Assembly (NCBI GenBank): GCA_036732005.1
Contig: DAINDF010000009.1
Coordinates: 1 to 64,000 of the forward strand
Length of the DNA stretch: 64,000 bases
Direction of reading: 5' to 3'
Source of the DNA: UBA1926 sp036732005
GTDB lineage: Bacteria > Planctomycetota > Phycisphaerae > Phycisphaerales > UBA1924
The notes under the pieces were generated by a model that was not told the origin of the DNA, made no database searches, and saw only the letters and a program-made list of their open reading frames with translations. Positions 18,473 through 29,979 of this stretch are shown here, one piece after another. Each line of letters starts with the position of its first letter. Position 1 is the first letter of the stretch. The translations under genes and the position numbers were made by a program.

Positions 18473-18536
18473 GCCTCTAGCCTATCCGCGAACGCGGGCA
18501 ACCCGCCCCCCTTCCTCCCGTACGATCTCATTAGAG

Positions 18537-21011
18537 ATGGTGACGACACCCACCAGATCGGCGCGGGTCGCCGCCCGAGCGGCCGAGCGGCTGCGCTTGT
18601 CGCGGGCCGTGCGCACGGCGGGGGTCGGGCTGGCGGCGGGCGGGGCGGCGGCCCTCGTCGCGGTGCTCGCGGGCAAGGGGCTTGGGATCGCCGACGGTGC
18701 GCTGATCTGGACGGCCGGCGGGCTGGTCGGAGCCTCGGCGGCGCTCGGGGCGGCCTTCGGGCTTGCGCGGAGGGTGCCCGCGTCGACGGGGGCGGGGGTG
18801 CTCGACGAGCGCTTCGGGCTCGACGACCGGCTGACGACGGCGGTGGAGTTGGAGGATGCGCCCGGGCCGTTCGCCGCGATCGCGCGGGATGACGCCGAGC
18901 GGTGCGTTGACCGGGTTCGGCTGCGTGAGGCGGTGCCGATCCGGCCGGGCCGGGTCTGGGCGGTCGGGGCGTCGCTGGTGCTGCTGGCCGGGGCGGGGTG
19001 GTGGCTGGTTCCGGTGCGGGAGGCGCGTGCCGTGCCCGCGTTCGCGTCGAGCACGCCGGAGGAACGCCGCGACGCGAGCGAGCGGCTGGAGGAGACGGCG
19101 CGGCAACTCGAAGCACTGACTCCGCCGGAGGCGGCGCCCGACGCGGAGACGGCCGCGGCGCTGGACGCGATCGAGCGGATCCGCCGCGAGCTCGAGCAGG
19201 GGACGATCGACGCGGACGATGCCATGGCCTCGGCGGCGGGGGCGCTCGAAGACGCGGCACGGTCCGCGCAGGATCGCGCCTCGGCGGCCGAACGGACCGA
19301 GGAGGCCCTCGCGGAGGGGGCGAGCCGGGCCCTCGAGGAGGGCGCGGGCGAAGCGGGCGAGCTGGCCGAGCGGCTCGCGGCGGGCGACCTCGCGGGGGCG
19401 CAGGAGGCGGCGCGACGGCTCTTCGAGAAGGCCGAGGGGATGCCGCCCGAGGCGCGCGAGCGCGTGGCGCAGGACCTTGACCGGCTCAACGAGGCGCTGC
19501 GGCGGGCGGAGGAGCCCGCCGAAGCGCCGAGCCCCGAGCCGCTCGCCGAGGCGATGCGCGAGCGGGTGGGCGACCTGACCAACGAGGACCGGGTCGCGGA
19601 GGAGCTGGAGCGCGAGGGTCTGGATCAGGCCTCGGCTCGGGACCTCGCGGAGCGGATCGCCGACGACGAGCGGTCGCGTCAGCGCGAGGAATCGCAGCGG
19701 GAACAGATCGAACAGATGCGGGAGGCGCTCCGCGACGCGTCGCGGGAGATGCGCGGAGAGGACCCGCCTGCGCCCGCGAGCCGCCCGGAGGGAGAGCCGC
19801 AGAGCGGGCAGCCGCGTCGCGAGCCGGGTGAGCCTCCCGGCGATCGGCCGCCGGCGGAGGGGCCCAAGCCGGAGCCGGGCGCAGAGTCGAGACCGGAGTC
19901 GAGACCGGAGTCGCGACCTGGGGCGAAACCGGACCCGGGGCAGCAGGGCCCCCCGCCCGGAGAACAGCCCCGCGATCAGCCCGGACAGCAGCCCGGGCAG
20001 CAGCCGGGTGAGAACCAGGAGCAGAAGCCGGGGGCGGAGCCCGGGCAGACCGGTGATCCGTCCGGGAAGCCCTCGGGCGATGGCGGCGCGCAGGAATCCC
20101 CGGCCCCGGGCGCTCCCGATCCTTCGGGGGCCTCGCCGACCGGGTCGCAACAAGGTGAACCGGGTGAGCCGGGCGGGGCCTCGGAGCCGGGAACTCCGGC
20201 GGAGGGCGAGCCGGGACCCGGAGCCGAGCCCGGGCAGGCGCCCGGCGCCGAGCCGGCGCCCGGGACGAAACCCGGATCGCGGCCCGGGGAAGCCCCCGGG
20301 GCTTCGCCGTCCCCCGGTCAGGGCGAGCCGGCGCCCGGAGAGGCCCAGCCCGGCGCGGATGCGGGCGAGACTCCAGGCTCGACTCCGGGCTCAAACCCGG
20401 GCGAGGGTCAGGCCGGCGAGGGCGGGGGCGAAGGTTCGGCGGAGGACGGCTCTGACGGGCTGCCCGAGGGCGGGAGCGGGGGCGGCCCGGGCAAATCCGG
20501 CGAGCGGCTCCGCGAGGCGCTGGACCGGCTGTCGGAGCAGCGGGCGGCCCGCGAGCGCGACGAGCGCACGGCGGAAGACATGTCACGGCGGGCGCAGGAA
20601 CTCCTGGACCGGGCGACCCCCGACCAGCGCCGGGCGATCGAGGAGTGGGCGCGGGAATCGTCCCGCGCGCCCCGCGAGGGAGGCCCGCCCCCGGCGTGGG
20701 ACGCCCGCGAGGAGGTCGTGGACGCCCGCCCGACGGGGGACCCCGGCGAGGCGGACGAGCAGGTGCTCGCGGAGTGGTTCAACCCCGAGGGCGACCCCGT
20801 GGACGGCGTGCAACGGGGCGAGCGATCGGCGGACCGGTTGCGGGAGGCGGTCGAGTCGGCGGAGCGGGCGGTCGAGCAGCAGCGCGTGTCGGAGCGGTAC
20901 AAGAGGCTGGTGCGCGATGTGTTCGAGCGGATGAGGACCCGTGCCGAGGAACAGGAGCGATCGGCGGCGCCCCTGAGCGAAGACGCGGAGAAGAAGCCGG
21001 GCGGCGGGTAA
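18537..21011 (+). CDS. Membrane protein with coiled coil and Pro/Gly/Glu/Gln-rich low-complexity region
   Basis: 824 residues. Two membrane helices near the N-terminus (about 24-85), the motif DERFGLDDRLTTAVELEDA, a third helix (AVGASLVLLAGAGWWLVPV, about 143-160), a coiled coil rich in Ala/Glu/Arg (about 175-430), a disordered stretch with repeats of the type PGQQPGE and PGSxPG (about 430-650), and a charged helical C-terminus. The open frame continues upstream inside trpD, so the ATG at 18537 is used. It lies 9 bases before the vWA gene, suggesting a common envelope or regulatory complex. Similar proteins accompany vWA/MoxR clusters in planctomycetes; exact role unknown. Confidence 0.78.
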   Translation: MVTTPTRSARVAARAAERLRLSRAVRTAGVGLAAGGAAALVAVLAGKGLGIADGALIWTAGGLVGASAALGAAFGLARRVPASTGAGVLDERFGLDDRLTTAVELEDAPGPFAAIARDDAERCVDRVRLREAVPIRPGRVWAVGASLVLLAGAGWWLVPVREARAVPAFASSTPEERRDASERLEETARQLEALTPPEAAPDAETAAALDAIERIRRELEQGTIDADDAMASAAGALEDAARSAQDRASAAERTEEALAEGASRALEEGAGEAGELAERLAAGDLAGAQEAARRLFEKAEGMPPEARERVAQDLDRLNEALRRAEEPAEAPSPEPLAEAMRERVGDLTNEDRVAEELEREGLDQASARDLAERIADDERSRQREESQREQIEQMREALRDASREMRGEDPPAPASRPEGEPQSGQPRREPGEPPGDRPPAEGPKPEPGAESRPESRPESRPGAKPDPGQQGPPPGEQPRDQPGQQPGQQPGENQEQKPGAEPGQTGDPSGKPSGDGGAQESPAPGAPDPSGASPTGSQQGEPGEPGGASEPGTPAEGEPGPGAEPGQAPGAEPAPGTKPGSRPGEAPGASPSPGQGEPAPGEAQPGADAGETPGSTPGSNPGEGQAGEGGGEGSAEDGSDGLPEGGSGGGPGKSGERLREALDRLSEQRAARERDERTAEDMSRRAQELLDRATPDQRRAIEEWARESSRAPREGGPPPAWDAREEVVDARPTGDPGEADEQVLAEWFNPEGDPVDGVQRGERSADRLREAVESAERAVEQQRVSERYKRLVRDVFERMRTRAEEQERSAAPLSEDAEKKPGGG

Positions 21012-21020
21012 CCTGCGGTC

Positions 21021-24115
<3,095 letters not shown>

Positions 24116-24123
<8 letters not shown>

Positions 24124-24868
24124 TTCGGTCTCGCGGTTCGACAACCGGGCCGACGACTACGCGAAGAGCAGGCCCGCCTACCCCGCCGAGGCGATCGACG
24201 CGGTGCTCGAGGGGCTGGGGTTCGAGGCGCTGCTGACCGTCGCGGATGTCGGCGCGGGGACGGGGATCAGCTCGCGGCAAATCGCCGACCGGGGGGCGTT
24301 GGTGGTCGCGGTGGAGCCCAACGCGGCGATGCGGGCCAAGGCCGAGCCGCACGAGCGCGTGGTCTGGCAGGACGGCACGGCGGAGGCGACGGGGCTGCGC
24401 GACGGATCGGTGAATCTCGTCGTGTGCGCCCAGGCGTTCCACTGGTTCGACCGGGAGCGGGCGCTCGCCGAGTTCCGCCGCGTGCTACGCCCCACGGGGC
24501 GGGTGGCGCTGCTGTGGAACGAGGTGGACACGCGCGACCCGCTGGCGGCGGTCTACCGGCGCGTGGTGGACGACGAGGCGGAGGCGGACACGCCCCGGCG
24601 CCGGCACGCGGCCCAAGTCGAGCCGTTCGAGGGCGACGCTTTCTTTGAAGGCGTCGAGCGGCGGTCGTTCGCGTACGAGCAGATCGTGACCGCGGAGGGG
24701 CTGGTGAGCCGGGCGCTCAGCGCGTCGTACGCGCCGAAGGCGGGGCCGCGGCACGACCGCATGGTCGCCGCGCTGCGGACGGCCCACGCCGCCCACGCGG
24801 GGGCGGATGGGACGGCCGTGCTGCGGTACGAGACGGTGGTGTGGACGGCGGGGGTGCGGCCTAGGTGA
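24116..24868 (+). CDS. Class I SAM-dependent methyltransferase
   Basis: 250 residues. Motif I TVADVGAGTGISSRQIA (about residues 41-57) is followed by an acidic ribose-binding site in VVAVEPN and CAQAFHWFDRERAL, typical of UbiE/Tam-like small-molecule methyltransferases (type 11). The start overlaps the vWA stop by 8 bases, so it is co-translated with it, though the link in function is not clear. Substrate unknown. Confidence 0.84.
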
Positions 24869-25187
24869 GCGGGGCGGGCGAAGGCGAGTTCGCGCGGGGC
24901 CCGGCCCGCCGGATCAACTGATGCGCACGCGGCGGATCGTCGCGGGTGCGGCGCGGCCCGGGGACTCGGCCTGGGAAAGGTGGTCTCGGATCTTCGCGCG
25001 GGTTGGGCGGGGCGGGGGTGCGGGGGCCGGAGGGGTGGCGTTCGGGGGCATCGCTTGCGCTTCGGGCTCGTGGGTGGGGGGCCGGCGTCTGCGGAAGACA
25101 CCGGCGGGCGAGCTGTCGGTGGCAACCAGCGGAAGGGTCATTATCCCGGGGAAGAGGCACTAGCGGACGAGCGGCCAACTGCGACCT
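24869..25187. other. 319-base spacer at the left edge of the lower-GC islet
   Basis: No supported gene. GC falls across this stretch from about 75% towards 50% as the islet begins. Small open frames on both strands have no ribosome site or recognisable product. No clear integrase attachment repeat was seen. Confidence 0.55.
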
Positions 25188-26366
25188 TTAAGGGCTCGTT
25201 GTCGTTTGCAATTTGGGCCACGGCTTAAAGACCTTTGACAGGTTCAGCTCTTGGCTTGTGTAGGAGCCGTCTGTCGATTTTTGAGGCTGTGACATACGCC
25301 TAAAATAGACCTTTGCCAACACATCGCCATCTCTCAAGAAACTGTCCATCGAGAATCCACGGACCTCAAATATCAGAGGCGCACCTTTCTCATTGGAAAT
25401 GCCATCAGCTGCTTTTCTTCCAAAGAGCGGGTGCGCAAACCCAGCGTAGTGGATTCTGATATCGCCAAGGCCCTCCGAATACGCACGACAATCAACCGCG
25501 AGGTGCTCAGGAATCCGGAATCGTTCCTTGGACCGAAATATGTAGAAGCGGTTCTCTTCGATCTTCACCATCTTGCCCGTGGCATTGACAGGCTCCCAAA
25601 AAGATGTCGGATCGAGCAAGCCCGATTGGGAGGGGTCGATTGGTTCGTTCACATCTTGGCGGGCGAGAAATCCAGAGCACCCGACCTCGGGATCCTCAGC
25701 CAGGTTAATTCGGAGTGGTACGGCATAAATGTCGTCGGCAAAGTAGGGTTCCGAGAAATCAACACACTCGCCGTTTTCCTTCAGCAGGACACGGTCTTCA
25801 TGCTTCAAAGCTTTGTAGTGCAGGGCACAGAGTTCGTCGTCGCCACGGAGCAACCGGAGCTGAGAAAGCGACATACCCGGGGAAACTTTGAGTTTAAAAG
25901 TAAGAGGAACGACCTCAATCCATACCGGGCTATGCCCTGACGGCTTGTTCGCTGTAATCGTGTCGAACTGATCTTCGTTGGCAACAACCAAACGAACCAT
26001 TGCATCGAGACGACCAATAGAACTCTTGGCAGTTGCCCGCCCAGATACATCGGGCGGCAACTTGATACTCCTACAAGTCGATTGGATCCAGTATACTTTT
26101 CCTCGCTCGAGAATCGTATCTTGCTTGAGATCCTGCTCTTCTCCGTTGCCAACATCCTTAATAATGTCATCAATGGATCTGGACTTACTGGGCCGACAGC
26201 TTGCTTTTGCAACGAAGTAGCGATTCCCAAGTGGCAAGTCCACAGCAGAGCCATCAGCTTTGCGCTGGCCCTCGGGGGGTTGAGGGCTCCAGGCATGCTC
26301 GTGGCCATTATCCCCATTGAACAAGACATTTATAAGTTCTTCAGAGTTTAGAACCCCGGCAGGCAT
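25188..26366 (-). CDS. dCTP-deaminase-like (double-domain DCD) protein
   Basis: 392 residues. The first domain carries the deaminase core: SIKLPPDVSGRATAKSSIGR LD (Ser and Arg of the active site), WIEVVPLTFKLKVSPGMSLS (possible catalytic Glu in WIEV) and QLRLLRG. The second domain has AGFAHPLFGRKAADG and IFEVRGFSMDSFLRDGDVL, a repeat of the same fold as in the long two-domain deoxycytidine triphosphate deaminases. They turn dCTP into dUTP; some relatives deplete dCTP during phage infection. ATG at 26366 follows GAGG; GTG at 26378 overlaps the upstream stop by one base. GC near 50% contrasts with its surroundings, suggesting transfer. Confidence 0.78.
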   Translation of the reverse strand: MPAGVLNSEELINVLFNGDNGHEHAWSPQPPEGQRKADGSAVDLPLGNRYFVAKASCRPSKSRSIDDIIKDVGNGEEQDLKQDTILERGKVYWIQSTCRSIKLPPDVSGRATAKSSIGRLDAMVRLVVANEDQFDTITANKPSGHSPVWIEVVPLTFKLKVSPGMSLSQLRLLRGDDELCALHYKALKHEDRVLLKENGECVDFSEPYFADDIYAVPLRINLAEDPEVGCSGFLARQDVNEPIDPSQSGLLDPTSFWEPVNATGKMVKIEENRFYIFRSKERFRIPEHLAVDCRAYSEGLGDIRIHYAGFAHPLFGRKAADGISNEKGAPLIFEVRGFSMDSFLRDGDVLAKVYFRRMSQPQKSTDGSYTSQELNLSKVFKPWPKLQTTTSP

Positions 26367-26377
26367 CTGTTCCCTCA

Positions 26378-27415
26378 CTATACCGACGCTACCACTGCCC
26401 GAATCAACGGGGCGTCACGATCGAGTATAGCAAAGGATTGGGGGGGGCGAAAACCGACAGACCGAAGCGTTGGGGATTCTGCGCCGATTGGGCGAGGCAG
26501 CGGTGTTACATCCAATAAGGGGAGGGCAAATCCAGAATGTGCCCCAGAAAAGTACTCCTGGAAATCGCGGAGAGAGCTGCCGCCATCCGGACCGAACCGG
26601 TCCCAGAGGTTCTGGGGGGTGTCTTCCTCAACCTGCCCGATCATTGCAGATAAACGAAACTGCTTGAGCGGCGATGTAGCATAGACCAAGGCCGGGGAGT
26701 TTCCTGCCCGCCTTGAGAAGCGGCGGCGGAATTCGACGCGCTTTAGGCCACTCTCAATGGCGGCGGCATGACGAGGCCGGACAGATAGGATCGTCACCTG
26801 ACGCCCGTGTTCCGGCCAGAGTTGCCCCTGCCCGGACAACGCGTCGCGAATAACGGAAGCCCGGGCCGAGAAGGCCAGTTCCCACATTCCCCGCACATAC
26901 CACCCCTGCCGCCAATGGGCAAGTCGGAAGCCATACGGCTGGAAGAAGGAGCCGCACTCATCAAGAATCTGTTCGCTGATCGTGAAGTGGACTCGTCGCG
27001 TTCCGCTCTCCAGGAGACCTCCGAGCACCTGTCTCAATAGCCGCTGACCTAGTCCTTGGTTGCGGAACTTCGGGTCGACGCGGAGGGTACAGAGCTTCGA
27101 CGATTTCCTCTCGATGCGGGCGATCGCCAGCGCAGCTACAGCGCCGTCCACTGAGATCGCTCGGCAAAGTCGCCGCCCCTCCCCGAGATCAGGGAGAACT
27201 GATTTCCGCCACCAATGGACAATGCCGGGATAGAGCCCATCCGATTCACCGAGAAAATCCTCGATCGAACGGGACCATTCGGGCAAGGGAGCACTCTCCG
27301 CCAGTCGACCCTGATCCGACCGGAGAGCGGGCGTATCGAAGAGCATCAATTGGTGTTGCTGGGCAGGCGCGCTTGGGCATTGATTGGCGATCATCTTGAT
27401 CGTCGGGTAGTTCAT
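26378..27415 (-). CDS. GNAT acetyltransferase fused to an ASCH-like domain
   Basis: 345 residues. The N-terminal half (about 45-195) is a GNAT fold with acetyl-CoA loop LRVDPKFRNQGLGQRLLRQV. The C-terminal half (about 205-340) resembles ASCH/PUA-like RNA-binding domains: TILSVRPRHAAAIESGLKRV, then EFRRRF and a later LRDFQEYFSGAHSGFAL. The stop touches the start of the deaminase gene, so the two form a coupled pair. GC is lower than the window average. Acetylation of tRNA or of a nucleotide-like target is conceivable but not shown. The start at 27415 has no strong ribosome site; an in-frame ATG 23 codons on is an alternative. Confidence 0.75.
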   Translation of the reverse strand: MNYPTIKMIANQCPSAPAQQHQLMLFDTPALRSDQGRLAESAPLPEWSRSIEDFLGESDGLYPGIVHWWRKSVLPDLGEGRRLCRAISVDGAVAALAIARIERKSSKLCTLRVDPKFRNQGLGQRLLRQVLGGLLESGTRRVHFTISEQILDECGSFFQPYGFRLAHWRQGWYVRGMWELAFSARASVIRDALSGQGQLWPEHGRQVTILSVRPRHAAAIESGLKRVEFRRRFSRRAGNSPALVYATSPLKQFRLSAMIGQVEEDTPQNLWDRFGPDGGSSLRDFQEYFSGAHSGFALPLLDVTPLPRPIGAESPTLRSVGFRPPQSFAILDRDAPLIRAVVASV

Positions 27416-27600
27416 TCTGGGCTAACCGGATGGCTACACGGATTCCGTCCATGAGGCTCCTCATACCCCATGACCACGGTCTTTTGGACGATACTGCTGG
27501 AAGAATCGGGCTACAAGACCGACGGGGAGAAAGGGGGAAAAAATGCGAAAATGTGAGCAAGCTGGCGGCAATTCTGCGCCGTTAGGGGGGTCATCCTCGA

Positions 27601-29739
27601 TCAGATCACCCGATCCTCGCTCGGCAGGTTGTGAGCCGGGGCGGTGTTGAGTTGGACGAGTTCGGAGCCGAGGCGTTCGCGCTGGAGGCGTTTGGCTTCG
27701 TCGGGGTCGACATAGTCGGAGTGGCAGGAAGGCTTCGCCTCGGGATCGGGGATCGGGGATCGGGGATCGGGGCCGGCTGGGCGGGCGGCTTTCTTCATCT
27801 TCGACGCCAGGGCGTGGATCTCATCAGGCTTGAGGTAGCCGCGGCTTTCGAGGATGGCTTGCTGCTCGGGGGTCAGGGCGTCGCTCTTGATGGCCTTGCC
27901 GAGCTTGCCGTCGGGGCCGACGCGTTCGAAGCCCTCGGCCTTGCCCGAGGCGAAGTCCTGGATTTCCTTGCTGATGCGGACGCTGCACCAGTCGTGCCCG
28001 CACATGGCGCAGAAGTCGGTGTCGACATCGAGGTCTTCGTCGTGGTAGGCGCGGGCCGTGTCCTCGTCGTAGGCGAGTTCGAAGTGGCGGGACCAGTTCA
28101 GGGCGGCGCGGGCCTTGGTGAGTTCGTCGTCCCAGTCGCGGGTGCCGGGGATGCCAAGCGCCACATCGGCGGCGTGGGCGGCGATCTTGTAGGCGATGCA
28201 GCCCTCCTTGACATCGCCGCGCTTCGGAAGCCCCAGGTGCTCCTTGGGGGTGACATAGCAGAGCATGGCGGCGCCGTGGTAGGCGATGGCGGTGGCGCCG
28301 ATGCAGCTGGTGATGTGGTCGTAGCCCGGGAAGACATCGGTGACGAGGGGGCCCAGGACATAGAACGGGGCGCCGTGGCAGAGCGTGCGCTGGAGCTTGG
28401 CGTTGTACTCGATCTGGTCGAAGGGGACATGCCCCGGGCCCTCGACCATGACCTGGACGCCGTGGCGCCAGGCGCGTTCGGTCAGTTCGGCGATGACGGC
28501 GAGTTCGGCGAGCTGGGCCTGGTCGGTGGCGTCGGCGAGGCCGCCGGGGCGGAGGCCGTCGCCGATGCTGAAGGCGACATCGTGCTCGCGGAGGATGCGG
28601 CAGATGTCGTCCCAGAGGGTGTACATGGGGTTCTCGGCGGGTTGCCCGGGCCTGGAGTGGGTGAGCATCCACTTGGCCAGCAGCGAGCCGCCCCGGCTGA
28701 CGATGCCGATGAGGCGGTTCTTGACGAGGGGGAGATGGCGTCGGAGGAGGCCGGCGTGGACGGTCATGTAGTCGACACCCTGGCGGGCCTGGTGGGCGAT
28801 GGTGTCGAGGATGATCTCGGGGGTGAGGTCCTCGATCTTGCGGCCGATGATCATGGAGTAGATGGGGACGGTGCCGATGGGGACGGTGGCGGCGTCGATG
28901 ATGGCCTGGCGGCAGGCGTCGAGATCGCCGCCGGTGGAGAGGTCCATGACGGTGTCGGCCCCCCACCGCTCGGCCCAGCGGAGCTTCTCGACTTCTTCCT
29001 CGGTGCCCGAGGAGACCGGGCTGGCGCCCATGTTGGCGTTGACCTTGGTTTTGGAGGCCCGCCCGATGCACATGGGGTCGAGGTTCTTGGCGAGGTGGTG
29101 GATGTTGGCGGGGATGATCATGCGGCCGGCGGCGATCTCGTCGCGGACCTGGGCGGGGGTGAGGTGGGGCTCGCGCTCGGCGACGCGGCGCATCTCGGGG
29201 GTGATGACGCCGAGGCGGGCGTGTTCGAGCTGGGTGACGGGGGTGAAGCCCGTCGGGTAGGTGACGCGGCGCGTCAGGGTTGTTCCATCGGCTCTGGGGG
29301 CGTCGGTGAAGACGACCTGGCGGATGTGGGGGAGTTTGGAGAGGGTGATCTCCTCGCGCTCGAAGTGCTCGTCGGTGTCGAAGTCGGCAACGGCCCAACC
29401 CTCGGGCAGGAAATCCCACGCGGTCTTGTCGCTCGGCGCGGGCATGCCGGGGGTGTCGGGGCTGGCGAAGGAGAGCGGGCCGCCGAGGTCGGGCGGGAGA
29501 GCGAACGAGCCCGGCGTGGTGGCCGTGGGCTCCGAGCCCGGGTTGGCGGCGCCGCGCGTGGGCAGGGCGTGGGGGGAGTCGGGGTAGGCGGGGCCCGTGG
29601 CGGCGGGGCGGTAGAGGGCGCGGAGGTCCCGGGCCGTGCGGAGGGTGCGGGTGGTGAGGGTGAAGGCCTTGGACGCCGGCGCGTCGTTGCCGAGGTGGTC
29701 GGGGGCGGGGCGTGGGGTGCTGCGTGGAGCGGTGGTCAT
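27601..29739 (-). CDS. thiC: Phosphomethylpyrimidine synthase (thiamine biosynthesis)
   Basis: 712 residues. A radical-SAM enzyme that rearranges aminoimidazole ribotide to the thiamine pyrimidine. Seen: ARLGVITPEMRRVAEREPHL, INANMG-type KTKVNANMGASP, the conserved MVEGPGHVPFDQIEYN, and the C-terminal cluster CAMCGHDWC (C-x2-C-x4-C, about residue 577). The last 110 residues are a poorly conserved extension rich in Pro, Ser and Asp, in which a 7-base repeat is embedded. ATG at 29739 is used; frame beyond it lies in the riboswitch. A TPP riboswitch controls it. Confidence 0.95.
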   Translation of the reverse strand: MTTAPRSTPRPAPDHLGNDAPASKAFTLTTRTLRTARDLRALYRPAATGPAYPDSPHALPTRGAANPGSEPTATTPGSFALPPDLGGPLSFASPDTPGMPAPSDKTAWDFLPEGWAVADFDTDEHFEREEITLSKLPHIRQVVFTDAPRADGTTLTRRVTYPTGFTPVTQLEHARLGVITPEMRRVAEREPHLTPAQVRDEIAAGRMIIPANIHHLAKNLDPMCIGRASKTKVNANMGASPVSSGTEEEVEKLRWAERWGADTVMDLSTGGDLDACRQAIIDAATVPIGTVPIYSMIIGRKIEDLTPEIILDTIAHQARQGVDYMTVHAGLLRRHLPLVKNRLIGIVSRGGSLLAKWMLTHSRPGQPAENPMYTLWDDICRILREHDVAFSIGDGLRPGGLADATDQAQLAELAVIAELTERAWRHGVQVMVEGPGHVPFDQIEYNAKLQRTLCHGAPFYVLGPLVTDVFPGYDHITSCIGATAIAYHGAAMLCYVTPKEHLGLPKRGDVKEGCIAYKIAAHAADVALGIPGTRDWDDELTKARAALNWSRHFELAYDEDTARAYHDEDLDVDTDFCAMCGHDWCSVRISKEIQDFASGKAEGFERVGPDGKLGKAIKSDALTPEQQAILESRGYLKPDEIHALASKMKKAARPAGPDPRSPIPDPEAKPSCHSDYVDPDEAKRLQRERLGSELVQLNTAPAHNLPSEDRVI
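27744..27771 (-). repeat. Four perfect GATCGGG heptamers inside the thiC tail
   Basis: GATCGGG is repeated four times in tandem within the coding region for the C-terminal extension of ThiC. Gain or loss of one 7-base unit would shift the reading frame after the catalytic part. Confidence 0.85.
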
Positions 29740-29837
29740 GTCGCGTCGCCTCGTGTTGTGGCGAAGGACGCGGACGACAACCGTCGGTGGGCTTGGGGGC
29801 CTGGCGTTCCCGCCGCGACCTCGGCGCCACCGGGGCT

Positions 29838-29920
29838 GATCGCGTTCCCTCCGCCGGTGCAAGCCGGATCAGGTTCGACGGGTGCATCTCAGCCGGGTTT
29901 CTCTCCGGCGCCCCGAGCGA
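29838..29920 (-). promoter_or_regulatory. TPP riboswitch (thi box) upstream of thiC
   Basis: On the minus strand the RNA begins with a GGGGCGCC-type closing stem and contains CTGAGATGCACCCGTCGAAC, then CTGATCCGG, and ends with GCGGAGGGAACGC. CTGAGA and the GAACCTGATC and GCGNAGGGA blocks are the thiamine-pyrophosphate aptamer core. It ends about 100 bases before the thiC start. Confidence 0.93.
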
Positions 29921-29979
29921 TCTGGAGGGAGTCTAGGCCCTGCTTGACGGATCAGGATCCGCCGAGCCTGGGGCGGACT

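Noticed and set aside
17877..18536. 5' extension of the 824-residue protein
   Set aside because: It overlaps trpD on the other strand and lacks any signature.
24946..25191. Small plus-strand frame in the spacer before the islet
   Set aside because: No ribosome site or homology; several frames are open there by composition alone.
27246..27560. Minus-strand open frame upstream of the GNAT-ASCH gene
   Set aside because: No ribosome site, overlaps the gene start, and composition is unlike a real protein; taken as leader sequence.
27571..27587. ATTCTGCGCCG shared with 26474 as islet attachment repeats
   Set aside because: Only 11 bases match, and one copy lies inside the GNAT-ASCH gene.
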